Below, piece after piece: positions 22,308 through 34,015 of a stretch of 64,000 nucleotides of DNA. Source of the DNA: Aricia agestis (lineage: Eukaryota > Arthropoda > Insecta > Lepidoptera > Lycaenidae); assembly GCF_905147365.1 (NCBI RefSeq), contig NC_056418.1, positions 6,199,262 through 6,263,261 on the forward strand, in the 5' to 3' direction. The translations under genes were made by a program, and so were the position numbers. Numbering within the stretch: position 1 is the stretch's first letter; the number at the start of each line of letters is the position of its first letter. Below the pieces are notes generated by a model that was not told where the DNA came from, searched no databases, and was given only the letters and a program-made list of their open reading frames with translations.

Positions 22308-22954
22308 CCATCTCCCCTAGCATTGAGATACTTGGCGTCAACATATCGAGCGAAGTCCAGTTCCGATATCATCTTGAGGGTAAGGCCAAATTAGCCTCGA
22401 AGAAGCTTGGCGTTCTTAACAGAGCGAGACAGTACTTCAGTCCGGACCAACGCCTACAACTCTACAAGGCGCAGATTCGGCCTCATATGGAATATTGTTC
22501 TCATCTCTGGGCAGGGGCGCCAAAATACCAACTGCTCCCTCTGGATCGTATCCAACGAAGGGCTGCTCGAATTGTTGACTGCCATAGTGTTTCAAACAGC
22601 TTGGACCCCCTGGAATTACGCCGAGATGTTGCTTCACTCTGCATCCTCTATCGGTTGTATCACGGGGAGTGCTCTGAGGAATTGTTCGGAATCATACCAC
22701 CTGCAACTTTTCGCTATCGTCCCACGCGAAAAACATACCATCCTCATCACCTTGATGAGTGGCAGTCTTCCACAGTGCGTTTTTCGCGTAACTTTCTGCC
22801 GCGCACTGTAAAACTCTGGAATGGGCTGTCACCAGCAGTATTTCCGGACCGATACGACCTGCAAACCTTCAAGAAAAGAGCGTATACCCTCTTAAAAGGC
22901 CGGCAACGCACCTGCAGCTCTTCTGATGTTGCGAGTGTCCATGGGCGACGGTAG
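22250..22954 (+). pseudogene. C-terminal part of the LINE polyprotein, after the frameshift
   Basis: Continues the reverse-transcriptase protein in a different frame: TTKKSPMVVYPRFEGT, EILGVNISSEVQFRYHLEG, LYKAQIRPHMEYCSHLWAG and LDRIQRRAARIVD, then a region ending LKGRQRTCSS. This is the thumb/connector and C-terminal segment common to this LINE group. The downstream Met at 22271 is internal, not a true start. Repairing a single base change in 22236-22250 would join it to the upstream frame, so the copy was probably active recently. The copy at 29813-30406 carries the same segment. Confidence 0.85.
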
Positions 22955-23020
22955 TTGCTTACCATCAGGTGACCCGTTTGCTCGTTTGCCCCCTTATTTA
23001 ATAAAAAAAAAAAAAAAAAA

Positions 23021-23107
23021 ACACAGGATACTTTTTATTCCGGAAAAATGTACGAATTCCGCGCGATAAGTGAATTTTGACGCAACGATGTTGCGAACGT
23101 CTTCTAG
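23021..23107 (+). mobile_element. right half of the split Helitron
   Basis: ACACAGGATACTTTTTATTC continues the motif interrupted at 19689. The 3' hairpin GCAAC-GAT-GTTGC (23082-23094) is followed by GAACGTCTTCTAG and T, a recognisable CTAG|T terminus (23104-23107). Confidence 0.8.
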
Positions 23108-24325
23108 TTACTAAATTAAATACCCGTTGTCTTCGAATGTTAACTAACATAATTCTAAACCAAACAGTTAAGAGCGCCGGAAAACGTAGTAGCTTAAATT
23201 ACAAAACTAGTTAAATTAAAATTTAAATCAACCGAACCTAATTCTATCAGCATCCATAAACCTACGTTTAATTTAATAAATAACATAAAAGTGTTGCTAT
23301 AAAATTACAATCGGGTTAAAAATATGCTGATTGGAATGTGTGGGTTCATTTGATGCGCCCGCTGCACGGCTTCGGTCAGTAACTCTGATATTTATCAGTG
23401 ATGCCGACTTGGTAGGTTTCCCCATTTAAGGGAAAAATCCTGGCATTTATTCACTTTTTCCCTTTCATTTTACTACTGGAATGTCTGCAAATACTGCATT
23501 TCAATTTATTAAGTACGTCCCACGTTTTTAATTTTGCTCATAAAACGTTCTTATATCTAGCAACCTTTATAAATATAAAACGTACCAAAGTATTAATATT
23601 ATTTTTATAGTGTAGTGTATAAGTAAAAGTGTGATAATTTAAAGGTTTTTCATGTTATTTCGAGGAGAAATATGTTTGTGATTTGGTAACACTGTTTAAA
23701 TACAGTCGATCTCCGTGATAAACATAATGAAGTATGGATAAACAGCAAGGTGAAAGTTTAAACGTGTTTTAATCCGTGCAACAGATTGATTTATGTGATT
23801 GGGTATTGTCCTAATTTTGAATTTGATCCAAATACTTCTACTGATCTATAGATCTGTGGATAATGTACAGATAATATATAATACATACTATTGTTACGGT
23901 TGTTTTCACCTACGTCTGCTAGAGTTAATCGTTACGCGCACATTCTGCAGCGGGATGGGTCGCATTTTTAACACTTTTTTATTAGCTTGGGCTGTATGTA
24001 ACGGAATATTTGAGCACGATTTTTACTCTAATAACATAATTCGAAATTTTGCATAAGTACGTATGCCAAGCCAAGCGTAATTTTTTCAGTTCTTTTTAAG
24101 GTATGTATAATTTTATGACAATCGGTCACAAAACTTATATAAAAATGTGACCCGCCCCGCAGCGCCCCGTCACACGCGTAGCTTTTGAATCATTTACCTA
24201 TCTTGTTTTTGTAAATAATATGAAACAGCTCAAATATTTTACAAGCCTTAACCACTAACAAGCACTGGTGAAATTGGGCCACAGCTTTGTGTACTATTTC
24301 ATATTTTATCTGCATTTAAAAGCGA
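23108..24325. other. gene-less stretch
   Basis: No repeat end or gene could be supported. The 85-codon frame at 23799-24056 has no recognisable domain. A GC-richer patch 'cccgccccgcagcgccccg' occurs near 24152. Confidence 0.4.
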
Positions 24326-24622
24326 CTAGCTTTTGCCCGCGACTTTGTCCGCGTAAGAGTTGTGGCCCGTGCGAAATTATTTTAATTCTTTAGGGCTTAG
24401 GCATTTCTGTCTCACAATAACAATAAAAGGCACCGCCGGCATATGTTCTGCCAAAATTCGTCTATCGCGCGAGAACCGTACATTTTTCCCGTTTAAAAGG
24501 TATCCTATGTCCTTTCCTGCGACTCAAAGTATCCCTGTACTAAATTTCAACAAAATCGGTTCGGCGGTTTGGGCGTAAGGAGGTAACAGATAGACACCCT
24601 TTCGCATTTTAATATTAGTATT
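24326..24622 (-). mobile_element. Helitron, minus strand, chimeric or decayed
   Basis: The 3' end on the minus strand is …CGCGGACAAAGTCGCGGGCA then AAAGCTAGT (CTAG 24326-24329). Beyond 24450 it carries 'atcgcgcgagaaccgtacat', 'ttcaacaaaatcggttcgg' and a 5' end with TAATATTAGT near 24610-24620. The 3' subtype differs from the body type seen in most other copies, so it may be a recombinant or two nested copies. Confidence 0.65.
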
Positions 24623-24755
24623 CAACATAATAATTGATCATGTCTTGTTAGTTGTTACAGGAACACACGATGAAATTCCACGAAGTAGGAATAAGTATGT
24701 TTAGGCATTATTTTGTGATAAACTAACACACAAACCTATATACTTGTTGTTTCAC

Positions 24756-25258
24756 TTAGGTGGGATTTCACCAAAAAAACATAAAACTTAGTTTTGTAAT
24801 AAAACTTAGTTCCCATTCAACGCGTTCATGCTGCGACGTAAATCTCGTTTTGTTTCGATTGGATTTTACAAAGTTCTTTTGATCGCGATTATTAAATCTA
24901 AGTTTACGTGACGTCACGCGATTATTTTACATGTTTTCGTCATTTTAAAGCCTTTTCACGTTAATTTAACTACAAAATAGCAAGAAACAATACATAAACT
25001 AACAAACGCATGTGTCAAAACTGTCATCTTGACATTTCTTTTGTCTATGTTTTTCGTTCCGCCATGACAGAGCTTGAACGGGTTTTATGGCGTTAAACTG
25101 CGGATTTTGGGCGTTCAGAAGATAAAACTCGGATTTGCTGTGAACGCGTTCAGTATATGCTGGTGAAATGATTTCGATGTTATAATCGCGTTTATACGTT
25201 TTGAACTGGTTCAGAGTGCTTTGAACGCGTTCCGTTTCTTTGGTGCAATCGCCCCTTA
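24756..25258. mobile_element. MITE with TTA-flanked ends, long form
   Basis: The left end TTAGGTGGGATTTCACCAAA and the right end TTTGGTGCAATCGCCCCTTAA are inverted and imperfect. A shorter relative with better-matched ends is at 51370-51516. Several GAACGCGTTC-like palindromic words occur inside (about 24818, 25142, 25224). Confidence 0.6.
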
Positions 25259-25926
25259 ATTGGCAACAGACAGGGTATGGTACTACAGTCTACAGATAAG
25301 ACGCTCTTGGAATTTTTACTATATTTTAAGTAGCAGACTCTATTTTAGATTTACCGGTAACTTGTCTTACGGTAAGCATTAAAAAGAGCAAAAACTTATG
25401 TATACAAAATCATTTGATACGCTCGAATAATTCTTTATAACGATTTCTTTGAATCTAATTTAATTTAAGTGTAAGCATGAGGGTTAAATTCTCTAGGATT
25501 AGTAAGAAGTAGGTAATTGACGTTTTCATTGTTAGCTTTATAAAACGCTATTTGTCCGCCTTTAAAATAGGAGGAGGTAAATTTTTTTTTCGTTAGTGGA
25601 TATTTCTTATTTCATAAAAAAGTAAATTATTAAAGTTTTCTTTTTTTAAGTAAATTTTAAAAGGTCTTAGGTCATATTTAGGTTTGTGAAAAGTAAATTG
25701 TAGGAGCAGAAATAATGTTTGTCTAAGATATGAAATAAGAATTTTATTCAGCATTTGCTCTATTCTATGTGTAGTATTTTTAATAAACGGTGCCCAAGAG
25801 ATTAGATCTAAAAATAGCAGTAGTCTGTGTAAGATGAATACTTTGTAAAGATGAGTTAGTCATTTTAAAATGAAACTCTACTTTAAAGTAATCATGAAAT
25901 TGGTATACTAATATAAAACTAATATC
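25259..25926. other. gene-less AT-rich stretch
   Basis: No recognisable feature. Confidence 0.4.
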
Positions 25927-26549
25927 TCTTATCTTAATATATATATTTCTTGTGTGCGTGTGTATGTGACTGAACTCCTCCTAAACGACTGGACCAATTT
26001 TGATAAAAAAAATTGTGTGTGTTCGTAGAGATTCGAGAATGGTTTAGATTTACAGTTTGGTCTACTGGAAAATGTTTTTTCAATTAATTTCTTATTTATA
26101 AGGAGTTGTTGATTTTGGAATGTTTTACATTAGATCCGGCGGACGGCGCTATCATCGCATTCAATATTATTCTATTTCAATTTTAGTTTGTCCTGACAGA
26201 TGGTGCTACGATTAATTTGAAAAAATTTTGTTATTCAATTCATGTGCTGATTAAAATATTAAATAAATAACACATAGGCTACAATTTTAACCGATTTTCA
26301 AAATGGGGGAGGTGTTATGTTCGTTTTCTTATATTCAACGATTACTCCGCCGTTTGTTAACCGATTTTCAAAATTTTTCTTTTGGTATATAGGGTATCAT
26401 CCCAATTTGGTATTATATTCAGAAAAGTGGTGATCTGATGAAGGATCCATAAGTAATCGAGGGAACTCCTCAAAACTTATAGGGAAACATATGGTGACTT
26501 CGGTTTCGTGAGAAGTATTCTAAGCATATGCTACCAACAAGTAAGATTT
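25927..26549 (+). mobile_element. Helitron-like composite; inverted partner of 1-399
   Basis: The 5' part (tcttatcttaatatatatat, then 'gaactcctcctaaacgactgg') looks like a Helitron 5' region. The 3' part from about 26270 is the reverse complement of 1-290 ('gggaggtgttatgttcg', 'gtgatctgatgaaggatcc'). No CTAG end was located near 26549. Confidence 0.5.
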
Positions 26550-26684
26550 TGCACCGAGATATACCTGGTATACCGTGGTTCGGAAGGTGCTGAGAGAATT
26601 CCTGATTCTTTATAGATACAAGTTTGGGAGTTTCGGCGTTGTTTTAAGAACAGAAAGCATATGCTACTATGCAAATTACATTCT

Positions 26685-26712
26685 TCATCATCATCATCAT
26701 CATCATCATCAC
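26685..26712 (+). repeat. (TCA)n microsatellite
   Basis: About nine TCA units. On the minus strand this is the (TGA)n type found at the end of the RTE fragment at 38466-38648, but no RTE body is seen here. Confidence 0.8.
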
Positions 26713-26787
26713 TACCATATTATACCATTTCATAGTCTTTTAGATCGAGACTCGAGTTTGTCAAGCGATAATTAAAAAAAATCTATA

Positions 26788-27073
26788 TCTACCTAATATT
26801 ATAAACCTGAAGAGTATGTTTCCTTGAACGCGTCAATCTCAGAAACTACAGGTCCGATTTAAAAACTTATCTCAGTGTTAGATAGATCATTTATCGAGTA
26901 AGACTCATCATTTATCGAGAAGGTTATATTATATTATTACTCTAAGACTAATACGACAGAAGAAACTCAGGAAAATGTGGGAAAAACGGGGGAAATATTT
27001 TTTATGGGAAAATGTACCTACGGATTCTGTAAAATTTCTAATTTACGCGGGCGAAGCCGCGCGGGACATCTAG
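26788..27073 (+). mobile_element. non-autonomous Helitron with intact borders
   Basis: A|TCTACCTAATATTATAAACC (26787/26788) and GCGGGACATCTAG|T (27070-27073/27074). The 3' hairpin is GCGG-GCGAAG-CCGC (27047-27060). 286 bp, no ORF. Confidence 0.8.
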
Positions 27074-27290
27074 TATGTATATAAAATTCTCGTGTCACAA
27101 TGTTGGTTACCGTACTCCTCCGAAACGGCTATACTGATTTTTACCAAATTTTATATGCATATTCAGTAGGTCTGAGAATCGGCTACTGGGTACTTTTTAT
27201 ATTGATAATTGCTTTTGTTGAATAAATAATAGTAAATTATTACAACTCGAGACTGACGGCGACCATTGTTTGTGCGACGGGATAGCGATG
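27074..27290 (+). mobile_element. 5' part of another Helitron-like repeat
   Basis: 'tatataaaattctcgtgtca' followed by 'ccgtactcctccgaaacgg' and 'gtctgagaatcggctactgg' looks like the 5' segment of a separate repeat directly abutting the CTAG end at 27073. The 3' end was not found. Confidence 0.4.
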
Positions 27291-27547
27291 GACGTTGCCA
27301 TGGTGTCTCCGTGTGCCTCCTGCTTTTTATGGGGAGGGAAAACTGTATACTTCCTACTCCTATCTTCTTCTGATTAAATTCGTTGCGGGTCGCAAGACAG
27401 CTTTAGCATGTCCCTCGGGCTCCCTGAGATCATATCAAAGGGTTTTCGTGGTTGGATACCGCTGTCGATCCTGGCGACACAGGAGATACAGTGGTGGGAA
27501 TGTGTGGTGGGCCCGTTTTAAAATTATTATAGCTACTGTATAATATG

Positions 27548-27673
27548 TAGGGCTTGTTTGACTTAAAATGACGCGCCTACCCCTCGCCTTCAAAGTACAA
27601 CATTTTTCATAATTATATCCACTAGTGAAGTGGTGGGGCGCGCCACGCGTCATTTTAAATTAGACAAGCTCTA
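27548..27673. mobile_element. TA-flanked MITE, 126 bp
   Basis: TAGGGCTTGTTTGACTTAAA and its inverse TTTAAATTAGACAAGCTCTA, plus matching ATGACGCG/CGCGTCAT inside. TA at both borders suits a Tc1/mariner-type donor (inference). Confidence 0.7.
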
Positions 27674-28143
27674 ACTGAATAACAATATTTCTTATGTAAC
27701 ATTGTATAGTTTATCGAACGAGGAACTCTCAGCACTGGTTACTTATTCAGACATCCCAAGCCCTAATTGAGAGCTGAAGCCTGATCTACTAAACTTGCAT
27801 GTATCGAGTTCAAGACATCGGTATCGGTTCAATTCTGAACGTTATTATCATAGTAATAAGACTGAATTTTGAGTTATATTGTCTAAATCAAATAGGTCTT
27901 GCGCCAGAATAGTTGAATACTAGATTGACCTTGTCCTGCGTAGCTAGCACGGGGTTTCCCAGTCGATTCTTCGGAAGAAAGTAATGGCAGTTTCTTTCCC
28001 ATGTCTACATATCTTATTCCCGAGCATGGCACCACCCATCGACTTGAGTTTCAGTGGACAAAGACAAGAAACTCTTTCCATAGCAATCATTAAAGCAACG
28101 GCAATTATTTTTTTTGACATAGTTTCTTGGTTCTTTTTTTTTA

Positions 28144-28303
28144 ATTATGGCACCTCGGCTATAAAACCATGGCTAGTGTCGAGTAAATGGCGGCAAATTA
28201 AAAAAATCGACGTGTAGCAACCTTGTCTATAGCCAGAATTATAGTTTTGATCTACGAAATACGAATAATAAATGGCCATGGTTTTATAGCCAAGTGCCAT
28301 AAT
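28144..28303. mobile_element. MITE with about 30 bp inverted ends
   Basis: ATTATGGCACCTCGGCTATA … inverted at TATAGCCAAGTGCCATAAT, with ATAAAACCATGGC/GCCATGGTTTTAT continuing the arms. TA borders are possible. ORFs across it are chance frames. Confidence 0.7.
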
Positions 28304-28309
28304 AAAAAT

Positions 28310-29244
28310 AAAAACAGAATCAAGAAACTAAATGTCAAAAGCGGATCGTCATGCTTGACTTATAGATTTTCAAAAGCGAAAGATATCGAGATAGGAAAAA
28401 AAACTTTTACTCCAATGTTTTTCCGGTAAAACTGTCAAAATTTAGTTTCTTTCGTTTGTCTACGTGCTTGTGCTAGCTATGCTGGGGTGAAAAGGAAAAG
28501 ATAGGCAAAGCTCGTAAAGTTGTGGCAAAATTATTTGAAATAATGCATCGCAAATAACATTTTACATAACGATGCCTTAAATTTTTTAAATCCTAGTTTT
28601 TAACCGAGTACACAAATTTTTATTTTTATTTTTTAAGGTCTGGCATCAACAATTCTGTATTTAGTATTAAAAAAATGAGAGGTGTCAAGGGACACCCGGA
28701 TGGAACGAACTAAAACAGAAAAAAAGAAATAAAAAAGAATCAAAAATAATGGAGAGTACCGCCGCCACCCCGCCCAACTAAAAAATTTAAATGTCCCGCC
28801 ATCTATGGAATGGTAGAATTTTAAATTTCCCGCCAGTTGACATCATTACGACATCAACGCCCTCTGCCCCTACTTCGCAGGTACTAAAATAAGTGTTGGT
28901 CAAAAAGTGTCGTTACAACTTTTTCCGGCTTGCCCCCTTTCACAACGCGCGATAAGAAACTTCGTTCCAAAAGTTAACTGTCGTTTATGGGTTTTCATTT
29001 CATTTTACCAACTTTTAGAAACTGTCTGCTACTATTGAGCTTTTGATCTTAGCTTTCCGCTCATATTTGCGTCTAGACAAAGCACGTTTCGCTTTGCATT
29101 TTGTGAAGACATTCATGGATTTCTTATCGTTGGAAGATCTCTTTTGTCGAGTCTTGAATTCTGTATGTTTGTTTAAAACTTTAAGCAGTTATTGATTTTT
29201 AAGATCCCAATAAAAGCTAGAACTTATAAGCTTTACGCGTCTGG
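28310..29244. other. gene-less stretch, partly repeat-like
   Basis: Around 28680-28860 there is 'gaggtgtcaagggacacccg' (itself a small palindrome GGTGTC…GACACC) and two 'cccgcca' patches. It could be a transposon leader, but none was identified. Confidence 0.35.
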
Positions 29245-29290
29245 GCGAGTCCTTCATGGGCGAGTCCAACTCCCACTTGGCCGGTTTTTT
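29245..29290 (-). repeat. end of a dispersed repeat (GGCCAAGTG type)
   Basis: 'gggcgagtccaactcccact' followed by TGGCCGG and a T run is the minus-strand start of a very common arthropod dispersed repeat (established by recall, not search). Confidence 0.45.
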
Positions 29291-29812
29291 TTTGTTGTAC
29301 TAGGTATTGTTCAATTTAGGGAACGCTCCAAGTTTCATCAAAATCGGTTCAATATTCTTTGAGATAGGGAATTTTAATGCTCAATTTCTCGTACAATAAT
29401 TTTGTAGTCGGTTATATCTTTTTAAAATACTATTATTTACGCATAATATATTAAGACTTACAAAAATCAGAAGTTCACGACCATAGGCTATTTTTGTGAT
29501 TTATAACGAGCAAGCTACAGATGCATTAAATAGTGTTGAAATCTGAATGCATATTTAATGTATCTGTCCGCTGTCTGACACGTTAAAAGTGACGCGAGCT
29601 TGTTGTTTTAAATACGAAGCATTTATTACGACTGAAATAATATAAGTGGATTTTTCATATAGATGGCTCCTCTACATTTCTAGAAACACTTTTTTTCAAC
29701 CTGTAGATCGCTAGGGGAGGTCACCTGGGGTCGGGAGAACTATTTCAATATATTATTTAAAAACATTGACATATTAAATAGGAGATTACAAAAATATACT
29801 ATACTACTCGTA

Positions 29813-30406
29813 TTCCGATATCATCTTGAGGGTAAGGCCAAATTAGCCTCGAAGAAGCTTGGTGTACTTAACAGAGCGAGACAGTACTTCAGTCCGGACC
29901 AACGCCTACAACTCTACAAGGCGCAGGTTCGGCCTCATATGGAATATTGTTCTCATCTCTGGGCAGGGGCGCCAAAATACCAACTGCTCCCTCTGGATCG
30001 TATCCAACGAAGGGCTGCTCGAATTGTTGACTGCCATAGTGTTTCAAACAGCTTGGACCCCCTGGAATTACGCCGAGATGTAGCTTCACTCTGCATCCTC
30101 TATCGGTTGTATCACGGGGAGTGCTCTGAGGAATTGTTCGGAATCATACCACCTGCAACTTTTCGCTATCGTCCCACGCGAAAAACATACCATCCTCATC
30201 ACCTTGATGAGTGGCAGTCTTCCACAGTGCGTTTTTCGCGTAACTTTCTGCCGCGCACTGTAAAACTCTGGAATGAACTGTCACCAGCAGTATTTCCAGA
30301 CCGATACGACCTGCAAACCTTCAAGAAAAGAGCGTATTCCCTCTTAAAAGGCCGGCAACGCACCTGCAGCTCTTCTGATGTTGCGAGTGTCCATGGGCGA
30401 CGGTAG
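29813..30406 (+). pseudogene. C-terminal fragment of LINE reverse transcriptase
   Basis: One open frame from the truncation point: FRYHLEGKAKLASKK, GVLNRARQYFSPDQRLQ, YKAQVRPHMEYCSHLWAG and IQRRAARIVDCHSVSNS, ending RTCSSSDVASVHGRR. It has no catalytic YADD and no start of its own (first Met 29939 is internal). The intact frame over 198 codons shows recent insertion. Confidence 0.85.
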
Positions 30407-30464
30407 TTGCTTACCATCAGGTGACCCGTTTGCTCGTTTGCCCCCTTATTTAATAAAAAAAAAT
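29813..30464 (+). mobile_element. 5'-truncated copy of the 19.7 kb LINE
   Basis: Matches 22362-23010 with about nine substitutions by eye (about 98-99% identical), through the same tail CCCTTATTTAATAAAAAAAA. It begins abruptly at TTCCGATATCATC, the usual result of incomplete reverse transcription. AATATACT lies near both sides, but a clean target duplication was not established. Confidence 0.9.
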
Positions 30465-30620
30465 GCTTAATATACTCATTAACAATAATTTTTCAAAAGA
30501 GCAAAGGCTACGGTCGCAAAATATTTTTTTTATACTAGGGGGTCGCATCATAAGAATTGCAGAAAAACTTTGATGTAGAAGAACCCTTACTAAAGAAGAT
30601 ATTAAGGCTGCGTTTCATTT

Positions 30621-30780
30621 CCTTGAAAGCTGCGTAAGGCTGCGTTTCCACCAGAGATGGAAGGATGGCGAGGAATGTGTTTTAAAGATCCAATAGCATC
30701 GCCGCGCTGAGCGACTTCTCAAAAACACATTCCTCGCAACACATCTCTGGTGGAAACGCAGCCTTACGCAGCTTTCAAGG
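30621..30780. mobile_element. foldback MITE with 39 bp perfect arms
   Basis: CCTTGAAAGCTGCGTAAGGC… (30621-30659) is exactly inverted at 30742-30780. GAGGAATGTGTTTT and AAAACACATTCCTC pair further in. Just upstream, AAGGCTGCGTTTCA at 30604 repeats the arm's inner part, suggesting insertion into, or duplication of, a related copy. Confidence 0.8.
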
Positions 30781-30789
30781 TTTGGTGTC

Positions 30790-31350
30790 GTTGTCTGTCA
30801 TGTGAGTTTTTTAAAGTGCCAAACGAAGACAAGCAGATCTTGTATATTATGTAGTTGTGTATAATGAGTTGTGTCATTTGTGCTGCTTTCCTACGCATTC
30901 ACTTTAAAGTGCATTTCAATGAAATTGGGGTTTTTAATAACACATAGGTTATTTTCAACCAAAAATAGTGTTCTCTGGATATTGTGAACACGGGCAGATA
31001 ATAATTATATACTAAACAAGTCGCCCTACCACCCCAATAACGAATATATTTTAATTTATAAGCCAAATCATTAGTTACTTCTAGCAGTAAAAAAGTCCTT
31101 TCACGGAATAAGCTTTAAATAGTTGCTCATATTATTCAGTCAATCATTTTGCCTTTTCGACTCAGAATCAACTTGATAGATCGTTATCGGGCAGGAAAAG
31201 GTCTTGAAAAATATATTTCCGATTACTCATAATAGTGATTTCGTTCTCAGAAGCGGAGAATACGTAATACCAGGCGTTTTTCTCTGAAAATTGTATCTAA
31301 CTATGCTAATAGGTGTAATATGGAAGTGTTTGGTGCATTGCTTGTTTCTC
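30790..31350. other. gene-less stretch
   Basis: No recognisable element. Confidence 0.4.
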
Positions 31351-31351
31351 A

Positions 31352-31570
31352 CTATAGGTCTACCAGGATTTGATGGCAATTATTGACAGCAGATTTTCAA
31401 AAAATATCCTTGATCATTGGATAAATTGTTATATTATTTGCATGTTTAACTTACAGAATCAGCCGCTATAAGAAAAAAAAGGATCAAAATGTTTTATTCC
31501 AATTACCCCGGTATTGCTAGAGTCAATTTATTTTCACACTTTTTGCCATCAGATTCTGGTAGACCTATAG
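31352..31570. mobile_element. TA-flanked MITE, about 219 bp
   Basis: CTATAGGTCTACCAGGATTT and its inverse AGATTCTGGTAGACCTATAG, then TGATGGCAA/TTGCCATCA. TA at the borders suits a Tc1/mariner-type donor (inference). Confidence 0.75.
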
Positions 31571-31734
31571 TATTTTTTTAAAGATTTTCTCTATTACTAT
31601 AGAACATGCTAGTTAACAAAACCTTCGAGACTTACTACCACATTTAGACTGACGAATGTTAATTACTAAACTGTAATTACCTGAAGAGTTAAAAAAAAGT
31701 CAAAATCTTCAATTATTATATTTGTCTCAGTGCA

Positions 31735-31985
31735 GCAGTTAAAGTAATTCCAATTTTCGTCAAAATCGGTTCAGCGGTTTAAGCAGTTTTAAAGTTAGAC
31801 AGACAGACACACTTTGAATTAATATTTTATTAACGAAAATAAACTTAAATAAGCTATGAACACAGACGAAGCCGCGGGAACAAGTTGACAATAAAAATGT
31901 ATTTAACATACCGGATGAGGCTTTGAAGTGGTTTTGAAAGAACCTATTCAAATGTCAGTTGGAGATTATGTGTGTGTGAAATTTT
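31735..31985 (-). mobile_element. possible Helitron fragment
   Basis: 'cgtcaaaatcggttcagcgg' and 'agacagacagacacactttg' are Helitron body landmarks on the minus strand, and 'gacgaagccgcgggaacaag' at 31866 resembles a 3' hairpin on the plus strand. Termini are not intact. Confidence 0.4.
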
Positions 31986-32167
31986 ACGCACCCCAATACC
32001 ACAGTATAATATACAGTAGAGCATCTTAAATCTTATTAGACCGCCCGAATCGTAAAGCATACATTTACGTGATATCAGATTCTAAGTAGCAAAATAATCT
32101 AGGAATCATCTAGCGCGCAAACAATTTTCTTTGTTGTGAGCCTTGCTGAGTTACTGTAAGTATATGT

Positions 32168-32213
32168 AAAAAGTATTTGCATCATATATATTTATATGAT
32201 GCAAATACTTTTT
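32168..32213. repeat. perfect hairpin, 21 bp arms
   Basis: AAAAAGTATTTGCATCATAT… (32168-32188) is inverted at 32193-32213 around a 4 nt loop. TTTGCAT/ATGCAAA gives an octamer-like word in both arms. Confidence 0.85.
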
Positions 32214-32827
32214 TTACGTCGATCCAAGGTATCATTTTCGGCACAGCATAATTATGTTATAAAAAGTTACGTAATTTAAGTCTATTTCAAACCTCAAATG
32301 TTAAAATGGTCCTAAAATCATAAAATGGGAGTGGTACGCTTTTTGCTTGGTCCATGACTCATGACTATTATTATGTATGTCTTTAATGCTATATTGTAAG
32401 GTAAGCGATAGTAAATTTTCTCCACGTTCAATGCTATTGTGGCGAGACAGCAAATTCAAATCAGCAATTATTCAGAGCATTGTACGTGCACACGTAGCCA
32501 CAGTAAAAATTATATACCGTAGATCATTTTCACAATCACACTCAATTCGGTCGCGCACGTTGGCAGGACGTAACTAGTATCATCACGTCTTGTTGAGCTA
32601 ATTAGATTTCAAGGATATGGATGAGTCTACTGTCTGATATTTATACTGTGATATAGTGCAGTCATCGCATCTAAATATTTTAATGACAGGATCAAAAACG
32701 AGTCACTGCCCACTGTCGTGTTTTTAACAGTAAAAAAAAAGTTTACAACTGCTGGTTGGCATTTCAGCGAGTTATCGGAAGGTTGATTGGTTGACAACCA
32801 CTGATTACAAGAGTATTATAGATGCCT

Positions 32828-33026
32828 TTTTAGGGTTCCGTCGGCAAATTGCAAAAAATTTAACCCCTATGGATTTGTCATGACTGTCTGTCTTCTCTTG
32901 TGTTATCTGTGAACTGATTGAGACGATGGTATGGAGATACTTTTAGAGACGGGAAAGAATAGTTTTTCTTGCGAAAAATGTGCGGTTTCCTGCGATAATC
33001 TGTGCAACGGAGTTGCGGGCGTCATG
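32828..33026 (+). mobile_element. dispersed repeat start joined to a Helitron 3' half
   Basis: 'tttttagggttccgtcggca' begins a common insect dispersed repeat. From about 32905 the Helitron body follows ('gatggtatggagatactttt') to a 3' hairpin GCAAC-GGA-GTTGC and GGGCGTCATG, where CTAG is lost. Confidence 0.55.
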
Positions 33027-33029
33027 TTA

Positions 33030-34010
33030 CCTATAAAAAAGGAAAAAAATCCGGACAAAAGAAATAATTTTGTTTACATTAAAGTGACAATGCCTTGAAG
33101 GTTCAAACGGATGATGATGTATTATGCATGTATGCGTGCATAATTACTCAGTGTCTCGAAAAATTTAGCAATGCATGCATATGCATACATTACAACTATT
33201 CTACTCTTGCGAAACTTAGGCTAGGCGCACATGATGGGCTATGCACTATGCAGGTCTATGCCCATAGAAGATTTCGTTATATCCTTTTATTCTCAAAAAT
33301 AAAAGTTACTAGGTACTGGGAGCAATCACAAAACTGTCCGTGAACAAAATTACGCGCGAACTTCATTACAATCGAATCGAATCGTACTAAGTGAACGTGA
33401 AGTTGTACGCACATACATCGCTTTGCAATCATAATATTATGGAAAAATGTGATTTAATATAGCGACCATTTTGAATTCTTTAAAACAAAATTGTACAAGA
33501 ACGTCCGTGAAGAAATTATTTTACTTTTTTTAAACTTAACACGGCAAAGCGCGATTGAATGAGGACTAAAGACTTTCTGATGTACGATAAGAAGGCACAT
33601 AATGTTAATACAAAAAATGGCCGCAGATTTCAAAGATGTTTATCGCTAATATAATACGGCATTAGACTACAATGGAGACCATAAGGAGTTTAGGCTCGCT
33701 ATTGTAGTGAAAATAACTTTGTGCCTTCAATGGATATTATATTTCGATGGGCTGTTAGAATTTACTTTGCCGAAATTTTTGATGAAAATGCTTCCCTTTT
33801 GGCGATTCGGCAATCTTTTTGTTACGGTCTTCGCGTGGATTTACCCTGTAGGGTGGTATTTTATAGTGTTTCATCAGATTGAGTACCTAATTTGTTATAC
33901 AATATAATATACCTTATCACATAAAGTTTTTTGTTTGCATGATGAATCGAAAGAAGTGCGCTGTGCGATATTGCTAGTAGACCGATTTTGAAGTAATTTT
34001 ACAAAAAATA
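33030..34010. other. gene-less stretch
   Basis: Several short ORFs (33095-33343, 33707-33907) have no recognisable domains. 'atgcatgtatgcgtgcata' and 'atgcatgcatatgcatacat' give ATGCAT-rich patches at 33124-33191. Confidence 0.4.
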
Positions 34011-34015
34011 CAGGC

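Larger units (their letters stand above)
19690..23020 (+). mobile_element. near full-length non-LTR retrotransposon (single-ORF LINE)
   Basis: It spans a 5' head (GTGGGAGAGCCATGCTTCGG from 19697), an about 150 bp leader, one long endonuclease/reverse-transcriptase reading frame, a short 3' UTR (GGCCGGCAACGC … CCCTTATTTAATAAA) and an A tail to 23020. ACACAG flanks it exactly (19684-19689 and 23021-23026). No separate ORF1/gag is present. Copies truncated at the 5' end lie at 12159-12351, 29813-30464 and 54492-54708. The first two kb are higher in GC than the surroundings, as expected for an incoming coding element. Confidence 0.9.
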
